The notes: generated by a model not told the origin, from the letters alone. DNA of 64,000 nucleotides from Puniceibacterium sp. IMCC21224 (GCF_001038505.1 NZ_LDPY01000001.1:930001-994000), one strand, 5' to 3'. Shown: positions 7,896-16,360, counted from the stretch's first letter. Made by a program: numbers and translations.

Positions 7896-9242
7896 ATGAC
7901 GGCAATGGTGACCCTCCCGCTTTGGCTATTTGTGCTGATCCTTCTGTTTGCGGTCATCACCTTTGCCTCGCATTTTCTGTTTCCTTCGGTCCGCTGGTTT
8001 CTGCGGCGACGGATGGAGCGAGTTGTGGCGCGGATAAACACAAGGCTTGAGCGCCCGATTCAGCCATTCAAATTGGCGCGGCGCACCGACATGATCCAGC
8101 GACTGTGCTATGATCCCGAGGTGGCGCAGGCGATTGTCGACCACGCCCGCGAAACCGGGGTGCGCGAGGATGTCGCCTTTGAACAGGCCAAAGCCTATGC
8201 CCGCGAGATCGTGCCGTCATTCTCGGCCACCGCCTATTTTGGAGTTGCGATCCGCGCGGCGCGGCTGCTGTCGAACGCGCTTTTCCGTGTGCGGCTGGGC
8301 CATCACGACGCCGAAGTTCTGAACGTGATTGATCGGGACGCCACGGTAGTCTTTGTGATGAATCACCGCTCGAACATGGATTATGTGTTGGTCACCTATC
8401 TGGCGGCTGATCGGTCGGCGCTGTCCTATGCGGTTGGCGAATGGGCGCGGGTCTGGCCGTTATCGTTCCTTATCAAGGCGATGGGCGCCTATTTTATCCG
8501 CCGCAAGTCGCGCAACGCGCTCTATCGCCGGGTTCTGGCGCGTTATGTGCAGATGGCGACGCGCGCTGGTGTGACCCAGGCGATGTTCCCCGAAGGCGGG
8601 CTGAGCCTGGACGGTGCGCTGGCGCCGCCGCGGATCGGGCTACTGAAATACATCACAAACGGCGTGGATCTGGTGGCGCGCGATGTGGTGTTTGTCCCCG
8701 TCGCATTGAACTACGACCGTGTGTTCGAAGATCGAATTCTTATTGCAGCGGGAGAAGCCGGGACGCGGCGATTCCGGGCGCGGATCTCGGTTGTGGCGGG
8801 ATTCGCTCTCAAGCAGGTCTGGCTGTGGGTAACGGGGCGGTTTCACCGTTTCGGGTATGCGGCGGTCAGCTTTGGCGTACCGTTGTCCCTGCGCACCGAG
8901 CCACAATTGGTCACGGATCCCGATGGGCTGGCGCAAGAGATCATGCAGCGGATTGCAGTTGTGGTGCCGGTGCTGCCGGTGCCGCTGGTTGCTTATTTGT
9001 TGCTTGAGCGAGGGCCGCTTGATCGGGCGGGGCTAGAGCGTGCCTTTGGCGAGGCGCTCCGGCTTCAGAAAGGGGCACATGTTCATCTGGCACGTCACAA
9101 TCGCCCCTATTCGGTCGAGGTTGGCTTGCGGGCATTGCTGGAACGCAAGATGATTGAAGAGGTCGGTGGCGGCTATGTCGCGGCACAAGGCCAAGAGGTG
9201 GCCTTGCGATTCTACGCCAATTCAATCCGGCATTTGTTCTGA
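7896..9242 (+). CDS. PlsB-like glycerol-3-phosphate 1-O-acyltransferase
   Basis: A 448-residue membrane-associated acyltransferase. One N-terminal transmembrane segment (residues ~8-28) is followed by the acyltransferase domain with the H-X4-D motif HRSNMD (H157, D162), then GAYFIRR and the FPEGGLS block. These are the conserved blocks of glycerol-3-phosphate/lysophosphatidate acyltransferases. It is much shorter than enterobacterial PlsB (about 800 residues) but similar to the short alphaproteobacterial form. Role: probably the first acylation in phospholipid synthesis. It lies between ecm and ccr, divergent from ecm and in line with ccr. A GTG/ATG a few codons downstream is an alternative start. 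Confidence 0.8.
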   Translation: MTAMVTLPLWLFVLILLFAVITFASHFLFPSVRWFLRRRMERVVARINTRLERPIQPFKLARRTDMIQRLCYDPEVAQAIVDHARETGVREDVAFEQAKAYAREIVPSFSATAYFGVAIRAARLLSNALFRVRLGHHDAEVLNVIDRDATVVFVMNHRSNMDYVLVTYLAADRSALSYAVGEWARVWPLSFLIKAMGAYFIRRKSRNALYRRVLARYVQMATRAGVTQAMFPEGGLSLDGALAPPRIGLLKYITNGVDLVARDVVFVPVALNYDRVFEDRILIAAGEAGTRRFRARISVVAGFALKQVWLWVTGRFHRFGYAAVSFGVPLSLRTEPQLVTDPDGLAQEIMQRIAVVVPVLPVPLVAYLLLERGPLDRAGLERAFGEALRLQKGAHVHLARHNRPYSVEVGLRALLERKMIEEVGGGYVAAQGQEVALRFYANSIRHLF

Positions 9243-9294
9243 GTATCTTGCATGTGCAGCATAATTTCTGCGACTGCTCGGTCATAAAGTTACA

Positions 9295-9326
9295 AAATTG
9301 CGTCGATCAATGTTGCAATGTTGCGC
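9295..9326 (+). promoter_or_regulatory. Triple TTGCG/TTGCA element in the ccr upstream region
   Basis: About 90-115 bp before ccr are three short repeats: AAATTGCG (9295-9302), AATGTTGCA (9309-9317) and AATGTTGCG (9317-9325). Similar TTGCG elements occur upstream of ecm, mcd and pckA. They could bind a short-chain acyl-CoA-type regulator of the ethylmalonyl-CoA pathway; the regulator is not in this window. Confidence 0.35.
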
Positions 9327-9410
9327 GGCGGCCGATATTTACCCAAAAACGGCGGCGATTCTGCATCGCGGCACAGTTGAAATGGCAACGGATCAAGGAT
9401 GGAGGCCCCT

Positions 9411-10700
9411 ATGGCTCTGGATGAACAACCCGGTATCGCCAGCTATGACGCACCTGAAAAGGAGCTGTACGAGATTGGTGAAATGCCCCCGATGGGGTTT
9501 GTACCCAAAAAGATGTACGCTTGGGCAATCCGCCGCGAACGGCATGGCGAACCCGATACGAGCTTTCAGGTTGAAGTGGTCGACACATGGGAGATCGACA
9601 GCCACGAGGTTCTGGTTCTGGTGATGGCAGCCGGCGTGAATTACAATGGTGTCTGGGCCGGGCTCGGCGTGCCGATCAGCCCCTTTGACGTTCACAAACA
9701 GCCCTATCACGTCGCCGGCTCTGACTGCTCGGGCATCGTCTGGAAGGTGGGTGACAAGGTCAAACGCTGGAAAGTCGGCGACGAGGTGGTAATCCATTGC
9801 AATCAGGACGATGGCGACGACGAGGAATGCAACGGCGGCGATCCGATGTTTTCTCCGACCCAGCGGATCTGGGGTTACGAGACGCATGACGGATCTTTTT
9901 CGCAATTCACTCGCGTGCAATCGCAGCAACTTATGCCGCGCCCCAAGCATCTGACGTGGGAAGAAAGCGCCTGCTACACCCTGACGCTGGCGACCGCCTA
10001 TCGGATGCTGTTCGGTCACGAGCCGCACGAGCTGAAGCCCGGTCAGAACGTACTGGTCTGGGGGGCATCGGGCGGTCTGGGGTCGTATGCGATCCAGCTG
10101 GCCAATACGGCAGGCGCCAACGCAATCGGCGTGATCTCGGACGAGAGCAAGCGCCAGTTTGTGATGGATCAGGGTGCCAAAGGCGTGATCAATCGCAAGG
10201 AATTCAACTGCTGGGGCCAGATGCCCACGGTCAACACGCCAGAATATAACGACTGGCTGAAAGAGGCCCGCAAGTTCGGCAAGGCGATCTGGGACATTCT
10301 CGGAAAGGGCGTCAGCGTCGACATGGTGTTCGAACACCCGGGCGAAGCGACATTCCCGGTCTCCACCCTTGTGGTCAAAAAGGGCGGCATGGTGGTGATC
10401 TGTGCCGGAACCAGCGGGTTCAACTGCACCTTTGACGTGCGTTACATGTGGATGCACCAGAAGCGTTTGCAAGGCTCGCACTTTGCCAACCTCAAGCAGG
10501 CATCGTCGGCCAACAAGCTGATGATCGAGCGTCGGCTGGACCCCTGTATGTCCGAGGTCTTTGCCTGGGATCAGATCCCGCAAGCGCACATGATGATGCT
10601 GCGCAACGAACACAAGCCCGGCAACATGTCGGTCCTTGTGCAGGCCCCAACCACCGGCCTGCGTACATTAGAGGACGCGTTGGAAGCCCGCAAAGGCTGA
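9411..10700 (+). CDS. ccrA: Crotonyl-CoA carboxylase/reductase
   Basis: A 429-residue medium-chain reductase that reductively carboxylates crotonyl-CoA to ethylmalonyl-CoA with NADPH and CO2. It is the committing enzyme of the ethylmalonyl-CoA pathway. Signatures: MYAWAIRRERHGEPDTSF at the N-terminus, the AAGVNYNGVWAGLGVPISPFD segment, GSDCSGIVWKVG, and the Rossmann motif VLVWGASGGLGSYAIQLA. The long acidic insert HCNQDDGDDEECNGGDP and the C-terminal HFANLKQASSANKLM are typical of Ccr and exclude simple quinone reductases. ATG 9411 is preceded by GGATGGAGG. A terminator follows, so it is probably monocistronic. Confidence 0.96.
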   Translation: MALDEQPGIASYDAPEKELYEIGEMPPMGFVPKKMYAWAIRRERHGEPDTSFQVEVVDTWEIDSHEVLVLVMAAGVNYNGVWAGLGVPISPFDVHKQPYHVAGSDCSGIVWKVGDKVKRWKVGDEVVIHCNQDDGDDEECNGGDPMFSPTQRIWGYETHDGSFSQFTRVQSQQLMPRPKHLTWEESACYTLTLATAYRMLFGHEPHELKPGQNVLVWGASGGLGSYAIQLANTAGANAIGVISDESKRQFVMDQGAKGVINRKEFNCWGQMPTVNTPEYNDWLKEARKFGKAIWDILGKGVSVDMVFEHPGEATFPVSTLVVKKGGMVVICAGTSGFNCTFDVRYMWMHQKRLQGSHFANLKQASSANKLMIERRLDPCMSEVFAWDQIPQAHMMMLRNEHKPGNMSVLVQAPTTGLRTLEDALEARKG

Positions 10701-10730
10701 ACTCGACGCCTGATCTCTGACGGACCTTGC

Positions 10731-10772
10731 GCCCGCCATCCCGCGAATCCTGCCGCGGGTGGCGGGCGTTTC
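10731..10772 (+). terminator. Terminator after ccr
   Basis: A long GC-rich stem (GCCCGCCATCCCGCG paired with CGCGGGTGGCGGGC, one bulged A, 8-nt loop) is followed by GTTTCT, 30 bp after the ccr stop codon. Confidence 0.7.
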
Positions 10773-10840
10773 TGTGTCTCGAAGGCGCCTATAAACGATT
10801 TCAATCGCTTCTTTTGAGGCAACTCACTATTTCTGGGGAG

Positions 10841-10870
10841 TTGAAAGTCGCGAATATGGTTCGATATCCT
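10841..10870 (+). promoter_or_regulatory. Candidate promoter for the quorum-sensing small gene/luxR
   Basis: TTGAAA and TATCCT are separated by 18 bp (or ATATCC by 17 bp), about 55-80 bp before the first start codon of the small gene-luxR unit. Match to the housekeeping consensus is moderate. Confidence 0.45.
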
Positions 10871-10887
10871 GTCGTGCTATCCTGAAT

Positions 10888-10903
10888 TTAACAATTCGTT
10901 AAC
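10888..10903 (+). promoter_or_regulatory. CtrA-type full binding site
   Basis: TTAA, seven bases (CAATTCG), TTAAC: an exact match to the alphaproteobacterial CtrA full-site pattern TTAA-N7-TTAA(C). It lies 20 bp before the ATG of the small gene and just downstream of the candidate promoter, a position where CtrA would more likely repress that promoter or serve another one. Confidence 0.6.
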
Positions 10904-10923
10904 CAATGTGAATGAGGGTGCCC

Positions 10924-11130
10924 ATGGGACATGACTGGATTATCGACGTACTCGCCGACCTGAAAACGTTTGCGCGCACCAACGGGATGGGCGCACTTGC
11001 CGACCATCTGGATGATACCCAGCTGGTCGCCCAGGTTGAGATTGCGTCGCAGGCCAAAAGGATGACAAGTGGCTTACGCGGCGACGATGCTTTTGCTGGA
11101 CGACATTCTGCAGCAGTTAGACTGCGCTGA
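10924..11130 (+). CDS. Small conserved-type protein upstream of luxR
   Basis: A 68-residue protein starting MGHDWIIDVLADLKTFA; I recall similar small proteins directly before luxR in roseobacters, but no function is known to me. The first ~45 residues (a helix-rich segment through LADHLDDTQLVAQVEIAS) look conserved; the arginine-rich tail beyond residue ~48 is read through the beginning of luxR and looks unselected. GAGGG lies 8 nt before the ATG at 10924. The gene overlaps luxR by 62 bp in another frame, suggesting translational coupling. It might modulate the receptor, but that is speculation. Confidence 0.65.
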   Translation: MGHDWIIDVLADLKTFARTNGMGALADHLDDTQLVAQVEIASQAKRMTSGLRGDDAFAGRHSAAVRLR

Positions 11131-11797
11131 GACGTTAACCGGATTGCAGGAGGCGTCCGAGGCGCTCTGTGAGTTTTATAAGATCAACCATCTGGTCTAT
11201 CACTGGGTGAACGGCAACGGGGATCAATACGGGTGCGGCACCTATGCGCCTGAATGGGTGCAGCACTATCTGGACCGGGGCTATCTGCGCATAGATCCGG
11301 TCATATTGGGCTGCAATCAGCGGTTTCACCCCGTCGACTGGAAGCGATTGGATTGGTCTAGCAAAGCCGCTCGGGCGTTTCAGAAAGACGCCATTGCCTT
11401 TGGAGTTGGAAATCAGGGGTTTTCGATCCCGATCCGCGGCCCCAACGGCCAGTTTGCCTTATTCACAGTGAACCATAGTTGCAGCGACGACGAATGGAAC
11501 GACTTTACTGAAACCCACCGTAAGGATCTGATCCTTTTGGCGCATTATTTCAACAAAAAGGCGCTGGAGTTGGAGCCAGGGCGCAAGCCCGAGGCGGCAC
11601 AGTCACTGTCGCCCCGAGAGGTCGAGGCAATGACCCTGCTTGCCGTGGGGTATAGTCGGGCGCAGGTCGCTAATACGTTGTCGATTTCGGAAAACACGCT
11701 CCGGGTCTATATCGAAAGCGCCCGACACAAGCTGGGCGCACTAAACACAACGCATGCCGTGGCGCGGGCGATGTCGCGCGGAATCATCGTTGTGTAA
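11069..11797 (+). CDS. LuxR-type acyl-homoserine-lactone-responsive regulator
   Basis: A 242-residue quorum-sensing regulator. Residues ~15-165 form an autoinducer-binding domain with the conserved W/Y/D pattern (NHLVYHWVNG, GYLRIDPVI, GFSIPIRGPNGQFALFTVNH). Residues ~178-240 form a GerE-type helix-turn-helix (LSPREVEAMTLLAVGYSRAQVANTLSISENTLRVYI). GTG at 11069 has AAAAGGATG upstream and is preferred; ATG at 11087 is the alternative. The luxI-type synthase follows after 99 bp on the same strand, so this is a cognate pair. The small gene overlapping its start is part of the same unit. Confidence 0.92.
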   Translation: MAYAATMLLLDDILQQLDCAETLTGLQEASEALCEFYKINHLVYHWVNGNGDQYGCGTYAPEWVQHYLDRGYLRIDPVILGCNQRFHPVDWKRLDWSSKAARAFQKDAIAFGVGNQGFSIPIRGPNGQFALFTVNHSCSDDEWNDFTETHRKDLILLAHYFNKKALELEPGRKPEAAQSLSPREVEAMTLLAVGYSRAQVANTLSISENTLRVYIESARHKLGALNTTHAVARAMSRGIIVV

Positions 11798-11821
11798 TCT
11801 TGGTTAGCGATTTGCAGTCAT

Positions 11822-11833
11822 CACCGTACGGTG
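11822..11833 (+). promoter_or_regulatory. Lux-box-like palindrome before luxI
   Basis: CACCGTACGGTG is a perfect 12-bp palindrome 64-75 bp upstream of the luxI start. Its CCGTACGG core resembles operators of LuxR-type receptors, so it is the likely binding site for autoinduction. The flanks lose symmetry beyond the 12 bp. Confidence 0.55.
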
Positions 11834-11896
11834 GCGCAGAGAGCGATTAACCTTTGAAGCCGAGCCTTCCCTTCAGAAACCGAAGGGAGCCTCACC

Positions 11897-12535
11897 ATGA
11901 TCCGTTATCTTTACGCCGACCAGCTTTGCCAGTTCCCGCTGTTGCGCGACAGCATGTTCCGGGACCGTGCCGATCAGTTTCGCACCCGTCTGGGATGGGA
12001 GGTGCAGGTCGACGCCGATGGGTATGAAAGTGACGAATACGACAAACTGAACCCGCTCTATGTGATTTGGGAACAGCCTGACGGGCGTCACGGCGGGTCG
12101 ATGCGGCTGCTGCCGACAGTGGGGCGTACCATGGTGAACGACTATTTTGGTCATCTCACCGATGGCGTGCGCATTGAAAGCCCGGTGATTTGGGAATGCA
12201 CCCGCTTTTGTCTGGCACGTGAAACGGCGCCGGGGGCGGCTGCGGCATTGATGCTGGCAGGCGGAGAGGTGATGCGTGGCTTCGGAGTCGAACATTACGT
12301 TGGGGTCTTTGACGCGCGGATGGTGCGGATCTACCGAATGATCGGCGCCTCTCCCGAGGTGTTGGGTACGCAGGGGACCGGGCGGGATGCGATTAGTGTC
12401 GGGCTGTGGCATTTCTCGGATGACGCACAGGCGCGGGTTGCGGCCAGTGCGGGGATCGCTCCGTCGCAGTCGCGCCACTGGTTCGAACTGGCCTTTGGCG
12501 CAAAATCCGAACAGGCCGCGACCCAGGCTGCTTGA
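11897..12535 (+). CDS. LuxI-type acyl-homoserine-lactone synthase
   Basis: A 212-residue synthase that makes an N-acyl-homoserine lactone from S-adenosylmethionine and an acyl carrier. The family's invariant residues are visible: the FRDRADQFRTRLGW segment, the aspartates in the ESDEYDKLNPLYVI stretch, GGSMRLLPT, and the E-x-x-R pair in IESPVIWECTRFCL. AGGGAG lies 7 nt before the ATG. The acyl chain cannot be read from sequence. It sits directly behind its luxR and a palindrome that could mediate positive feedback. A helicase gene follows 38 bp later and may be partly co-transcribed. Confidence 0.94.
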   Translation: MIRYLYADQLCQFPLLRDSMFRDRADQFRTRLGWEVQVDADGYESDEYDKLNPLYVIWEQPDGRHGGSMRLLPTVGRTMVNDYFGHLTDGVRIESPVIWECTRFCLARETAPGAAAALMLAGGEVMRGFGVEHYVGVFDARMVRIYRMIGASPEVLGTQGTGRDAISVGLWHFSDDAQARVAASAGIAPSQSRHWFELAFGAKSEQAATQAA

Positions 12536-12573
12536 GGCTGGCGCAGCCATGGGCAGACCTGTAGGGTCCGCCC

Positions 12574-14106
12574 ATGACGCTGCCCACACTCATATTTTCC
12601 GATGATCAGGCCGAAGCCTACGACCGCGTGGCCGAGATGTTGCGCGGTGCGGGGATCGACCTGTCCGATGGCCTTGTCCTGCCTGCCCAAGCGGGCAAGC
12701 CAAGGCTGATGGCACTGGTGGGAAAGGCTGGATCGGGCAAGACACTGCTGCTGGCCGAGTTGTATAAGGCGCTTGAGGCGGCGGGGGTTGAAATCGTTTC
12801 GGGGGATTACGAAAGCAAGCGTCGGCGTGACAAGCGCACGCTGGCGATTCTGGCCCCCACCAACAAGGCGGCGAGCGTGCTGCGCATGCGCGGTGTACCT
12901 GCGACGACGATTCATCGCATCCTCTACACCCCCGTTTATGATCCGGAATATGAACGCATCGCCGAATGGCTGACCGGTCAGGGCGAAAAACCCGAGATCG
13001 AGGCGTTGTCTGAAACGGCGCTGGATCGCGCCTTTGCCTCGTATCAGGGGCACAAATCGGTTCCGGCGGCGCTGGCGGCGGCGGGTTTGCGCGGGTCGGA
13101 TTTCATCACAGGCTGGAAACGCCGCGAGGATCCGCTGGATCTGGGCTTTGTCGATGAATCGTCGATGCTGGACGAACGGCAGTTCGACGATCTGCAAGAG
13201 ATTTTTCCAAACCTGCTGCTGTTTGGCGATCCGGCCCAGCTGGCCCCGGTCAATCAGTCGGGCGGTATGGTGTTCGACACCCTCAAACCCGAACAAAAGA
13301 TGGAGCTGCACCGCGTCCATCGTCAAGATGCTGACAATCCGATTCTTGATCTGGCGCATGCACTTGCTGATCCCGCGCTTGAGTTTTCCGATTTCGAGAA
13401 GATGATCGAAGACACTGCGCGGCGCGACGAACGCGTGGTTTGGGGCCAGCGGGTCGAGGTTGACCTGATGGCGCGCTCGCCAGTTCTGGTTTGGCGCAAC
13501 AACACACGTATCCGGCTGATCAACGCATTTCGCGCGGTACATGACGCACCGGATACCGAATTGCTGGCAGGCGAGCCGCTGATTTGCGACGGGATTGAAC
13601 TGCCGCTCAAGCATCGCAAAAAGCGGCTGGACCTTGAGGCACGTGGTCTGATCAAGGGCGCGCAGGTGATTTACCTTGGGCCGGGGCGCAAGCCGGGATT
13701 TTCACGGTTGCACGTGATGGGGGCCGAAGATCCGCAAGTGTCCGCAGCGTCAATCGTCAAGATCGAAAAACCGGACGAGGAAGAGCCGTTCATTCCCTTT
13801 GCTGCCCGCATGGGGGCGACATTCCTGCACGGTGCAGCCGTGACAATCCACAAGGCGCAGGGGTCACAATGGGACACGGTGCAGGTCTTTGCGCCCGACC
13901 TGTTTGTCGCTGCGCGCATGGGCCGAGTCGAGGCGGGTCAACCGCTGTGGAAGCGACTGGCGTATGTGGCGATCACCCGCGCGCAAGAGCGGCTGATCTG
14001 GGTGGTGCGCAACCGGCTGTCAAAACCTTCGGGGCCGCTGGTGGTCGACGACTTGCGCAGCGCATCAGCCGCACCGCTGATGCTTGAAGCCGAAGAAATC
14101 GGCTAA
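12574..14106 (+). CDS. RecD/Dda-like superfamily 1 ATP-dependent DNA helicase
   Basis: A 510-residue SF1B-type helicase. Motif I (Walker A) is GKAGSGKT near residue 50, followed by an adenine-contact LAPTNKAASVLRMRGVPATTIHRI segment, Walker B LGFVDESSMLD, a GDPAQLAPV motif, HRVHRQ, and near the C-terminus VTIHKAQGSQWDTV and YVAITRAQERLIWV. There is no RecB/C-type nuclease domain. It resembles stand-alone RecD-like or Dda-like helicases found in alphaproteobacteria, with an unclear role in replication or repair. The gene starts 38 bp behind luxI; no functional link to quorum sensing is evident. Confidence 0.85.
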   Translation: MTLPTLIFSDDQAEAYDRVAEMLRGAGIDLSDGLVLPAQAGKPRLMALVGKAGSGKTLLLAELYKALEAAGVEIVSGDYESKRRRDKRTLAILAPTNKAASVLRMRGVPATTIHRILYTPVYDPEYERIAEWLTGQGEKPEIEALSETALDRAFASYQGHKSVPAALAAAGLRGSDFITGWKRREDPLDLGFVDESSMLDERQFDDLQEIFPNLLLFGDPAQLAPVNQSGGMVFDTLKPEQKMELHRVHRQDADNPILDLAHALADPALEFSDFEKMIEDTARRDERVVWGQRVEVDLMARSPVLVWRNNTRIRLINAFRAVHDAPDTELLAGEPLICDGIELPLKHRKKRLDLEARGLIKGAQVIYLGPGRKPGFSRLHVMGAEDPQVSAASIVKIEKPDEEEPFIPFAARMGATFLHGAAVTIHKAQGSQWDTVQVFAPDLFVAARMGRVEAGQPLWKRLAYVAITRAQERLIWVVRNRLSKPSGPLVVDDLRSASAAPLMLEAEEIG

Positions 14107-14298
14107 GCCGGAATCGGCGCGGGCCTGTTTCAGACCGTGAACATCAGTGCGTCGCAGGTTCTGGACCGAAGTATCGCGGTGAAGCTGTGCCGCGGTTTTC
14201 AATTCTTGGCCGGACGTTTCGGGGATTGGGTATTGCGTCAGCAGGGCCGCCTTGGGCAGTGTGTCCGGACATATGCCGCAAAAGCGAGGGAGGGCTGG

Positions 14299-15930
14299 AT
14301 GCAAGGCTTGATGATGAACCAACCGCTGTCGATCATTGAGATCCTGCGGTACGCAAGTTCGGCGCATCCAGGCGCGGGGATCGTGTCCGTTCGCACCGAA
14401 GGCGACATTCACCGCGAAACCTACTTCGAGGCGTATCAACGCGCGGCTCGACTGGCGCATGGCATGGCTGCGCTGGGGATCAACGGGGGTGACCGCGTTG
14501 CGACACTGGCCTGGAACGGCTACCGGCATTTTGAGCTATATTACGCGCTCTCCGGAATGGGGGCGATCTGCCACACCATCAACCCGCGCCTGTCTGCCGA
14601 ACAGATGCTGTACATTCTGGGCCATGCTCAGGACCGCATTTTGTGTTTCGATACCACCTTTGCGCCAATGATTGAGGCGATGAAAGACCAGCTTCCCAAA
14701 GGTTTGCGGCTGGTGGCGATGACAGATCGGGCACATATGCCCGAAACGTCCCTGGACCTGCTGTGTTACGAGGTTCTGCTGGACGGTCAGCCCGACAGCT
14801 ATGATTGGCCCACGCTGCCAGAGGAGACGGCGGCGGCATTATGCTATACCTCTGGGACGACAGGTCATCCCAAGGGCGCGCTGTATTCCCATCGATCGAC
14901 CGTGCTGCACGCCATGACCGTCGCGATTACCCTGAGCAAAAGCCTGACCGAGGGCGGGCGTATTCTGCCGGTGGTGCCGCTGTTTCACGTCAACGCCTGG
15001 GGCCTGCCCTATGCTGCGCCTTTGACCGGCGCGTCGCTGGTGATGCCAGGGCCCAAGCTAGACGGGGCATCGCTATTTGATCTGATGGAGGCCGAGGGCG
15101 TGACATCCGCCTGGGGGGTGCCAACCGTCTGGATGGGGCTGCGGGCCGAGATTGACAAACGTGGTCGCAACCCGGACGGGTTCGCGCAGGTGGTTGTTGG
15201 TGGATCCGCGGCACCGCGCAGCATGATCGAAGGGTTCGAGAATACAGGCGTATCGGTTTGCCACGCATGGGGCATGACCGAAATGTCACCTGTGGGGACA
15301 CATGGCCTGCTATCTGAACCCATGCGTGAGCTGCCGCGCGACGAACAGATGCGGCTCAAGGCGTTGCAGGGGCGACGGCTGTTCGGGGTCGAGCTGAAGA
15401 TCGTCGATGAGCAGGGCAATCGCCTGCCGCATGATGGCAAGGCAGCGGGCGAGCTTTTTGTGCGCGGCAACACCATTGTGTCGGGCTATTTCAACAACCC
15501 CGAGGCCAGTGAAACGGCGCTGGACGCCGAGGGCTGGTTTGGCACCGGCGATGTGGCGACGATCAACCCGCTGGGATTTCTCAGCATTCAGGACCGCTCA
15601 AAGGATCTGATCAAGTCGGGCGGCGAATGGATCAGTTCGATCGACCTCGAAAACCTTGTTATGGCCTGTCCAAAGGTGGCCAATTGCGCGGTGATCGCTG
15701 TCAAGCATCCAAAATGGGACGAACGGCCACTTTTGGTTGTCGTGCCAAAGGGGGAGGAGCTGCCGACACTGAGTGAGATACACGACCTTATGTTGCAGTC
15801 GGTTGCAAAATGGCAACTACCTGATGCGGTCGAATTTGTCGAAGACCTGCCGCTGACAGCCACCGGCAAAGTGTCAAAGATGACGCTGCGTCAAAAGTTT
15901 GTCGGATATAAGTTGCCGGATGTCTGCTGA
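14299..15930 (+). CDS. Acyl-CoA synthetase (AMP-forming, long-chain/medium-chain type)
   Basis: A 543-residue adenylate-forming ligase activating fatty acids to acyl-CoA. Diagnostic motifs: the AMP-binding YTSGTTGHPKG loop, the VPLFHVNAWGLPYA segment, GMTEMSP, the WFGTGDVA motif, and the C-terminal DRSKDLIKSGGEWIS with LPLTATGKVSK. AGGGAGGG lies a few bases before ATG 14299; a longer GTG start at 14137 adds residues that do not resemble the family. Substrate chain length is not readable. The stop overlaps the start of the MaoC-type gene by 11 bp, so the two are translationally coupled, and a thioesterase follows: a small acyl-CoA gene cluster. Confidence 0.9.
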   Translation: MQGLMMNQPLSIIEILRYASSAHPGAGIVSVRTEGDIHRETYFEAYQRAARLAHGMAALGINGGDRVATLAWNGYRHFELYYALSGMGAICHTINPRLSAEQMLYILGHAQDRILCFDTTFAPMIEAMKDQLPKGLRLVAMTDRAHMPETSLDLLCYEVLLDGQPDSYDWPTLPEETAAALCYTSGTTGHPKGALYSHRSTVLHAMTVAITLSKSLTEGGRILPVVPLFHVNAWGLPYAAPLTGASLVMPGPKLDGASLFDLMEAEGVTSAWGVPTVWMGLRAEIDKRGRNPDGFAQVVVGGSAAPRSMIEGFENTGVSVCHAWGMTEMSPVGTHGLLSEPMRELPRDEQMRLKALQGRRLFGVELKIVDEQGNRLPHDGKAAGELFVRGNTIVSGYFNNPEASETALDAEGWFGTGDVATINPLGFLSIQDRSKDLIKSGGEWISSIDLENLVMACPKVANCAVIAVKHPKWDERPLLVVVPKGEELPTLSEIHDLMLQSVAKWQLPDAVEFVEDLPLTATGKVSKMTLRQKFVGYKLPDVC

Positions 15931-16360
15931 CCTCCTGCGGGTGCTCCCGCCCGGGTATTCGCGTTGGTACGAGATGGATCAGGCGCGGATCGCTGCCTTT
16001 GCCGATGTGACTGAGGATTGGCAGTTCATCCATCTGGACGAGGATCGAGCCGCCCAGACGGCGTTTGGCGGCACAATTGCGCACGGTTTTCTGACGCTGT
16101 CGCTGCTGTCGGCGATGTCCTATGAGGTGGTGCCAGAGCTGCGGGGGATGCGTGCCAGCGTCAACTACGGCTTTGACAGGGTCCGCTTTGTGTCACCGGT
16201 GCGGGCGGGTTGCCGGGTCCGGGGCCGGTTTGCCGTCGCGTCAGTGGATGAGGGGCCGGGCCGGCTGACCGTGCATTGGGATGTCACGCTCGAGATTGAG
16301 GATGCCGAGAAGCCGGCGCTGGTGGCATCCTGGATCACCCGATTCGAGATGGAGGAATGA
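15920..16360 (+). CDS. MaoC-like (R)-specific enoyl-CoA hydratase
   Basis: A 146-residue single hot-dog domain protein. Residues ~20-60 contain the hydratase-2 motif with catalytic D and H (FADVTEDWQFIHLDEDRAAQTAFGGTIAHGFLTLSLL), the signature of (R)-specific enoyl-CoA hydratases such as PhaJ. Expected to hydrate trans-2-enoyl-CoA to (R)-3-hydroxyacyl-CoA, feeding beta-oxidation intermediates to polyhydroxyalkanoate or related metabolism. The ATG lies inside the end of the acyl-CoA synthetase gene. Confidence 0.85.
   Translation: MSADLLRVLPPGYSRWYEMDQARIAAFADVTEDWQFIHLDEDRAAQTAFGGTIAHGFLTLSLLSAMSYEVVPELRGMRASVNYGFDRVRFVSPVRAGCRVRGRFAVASVDEGPGRLTVHWDVTLEIEDAEKPALVASWITRFEMEE

Noticed and set aside
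9393..10613. A 406-codon open frame antisense to ccr
   Set aside because: ccr on the plus strand is certain; the antisense frame has no ribosome binding site or recognised motif.
11848..11853. TTAACC before luxI as a CtrA site
   Set aside because: Only a half site; no second TTAA at the right distance.
12331..13614. A 427-codon open frame antisense to luxI and the helicase gene
   Set aside because: It spans two well-identified plus-strand genes and reads as basic low-information sequence.
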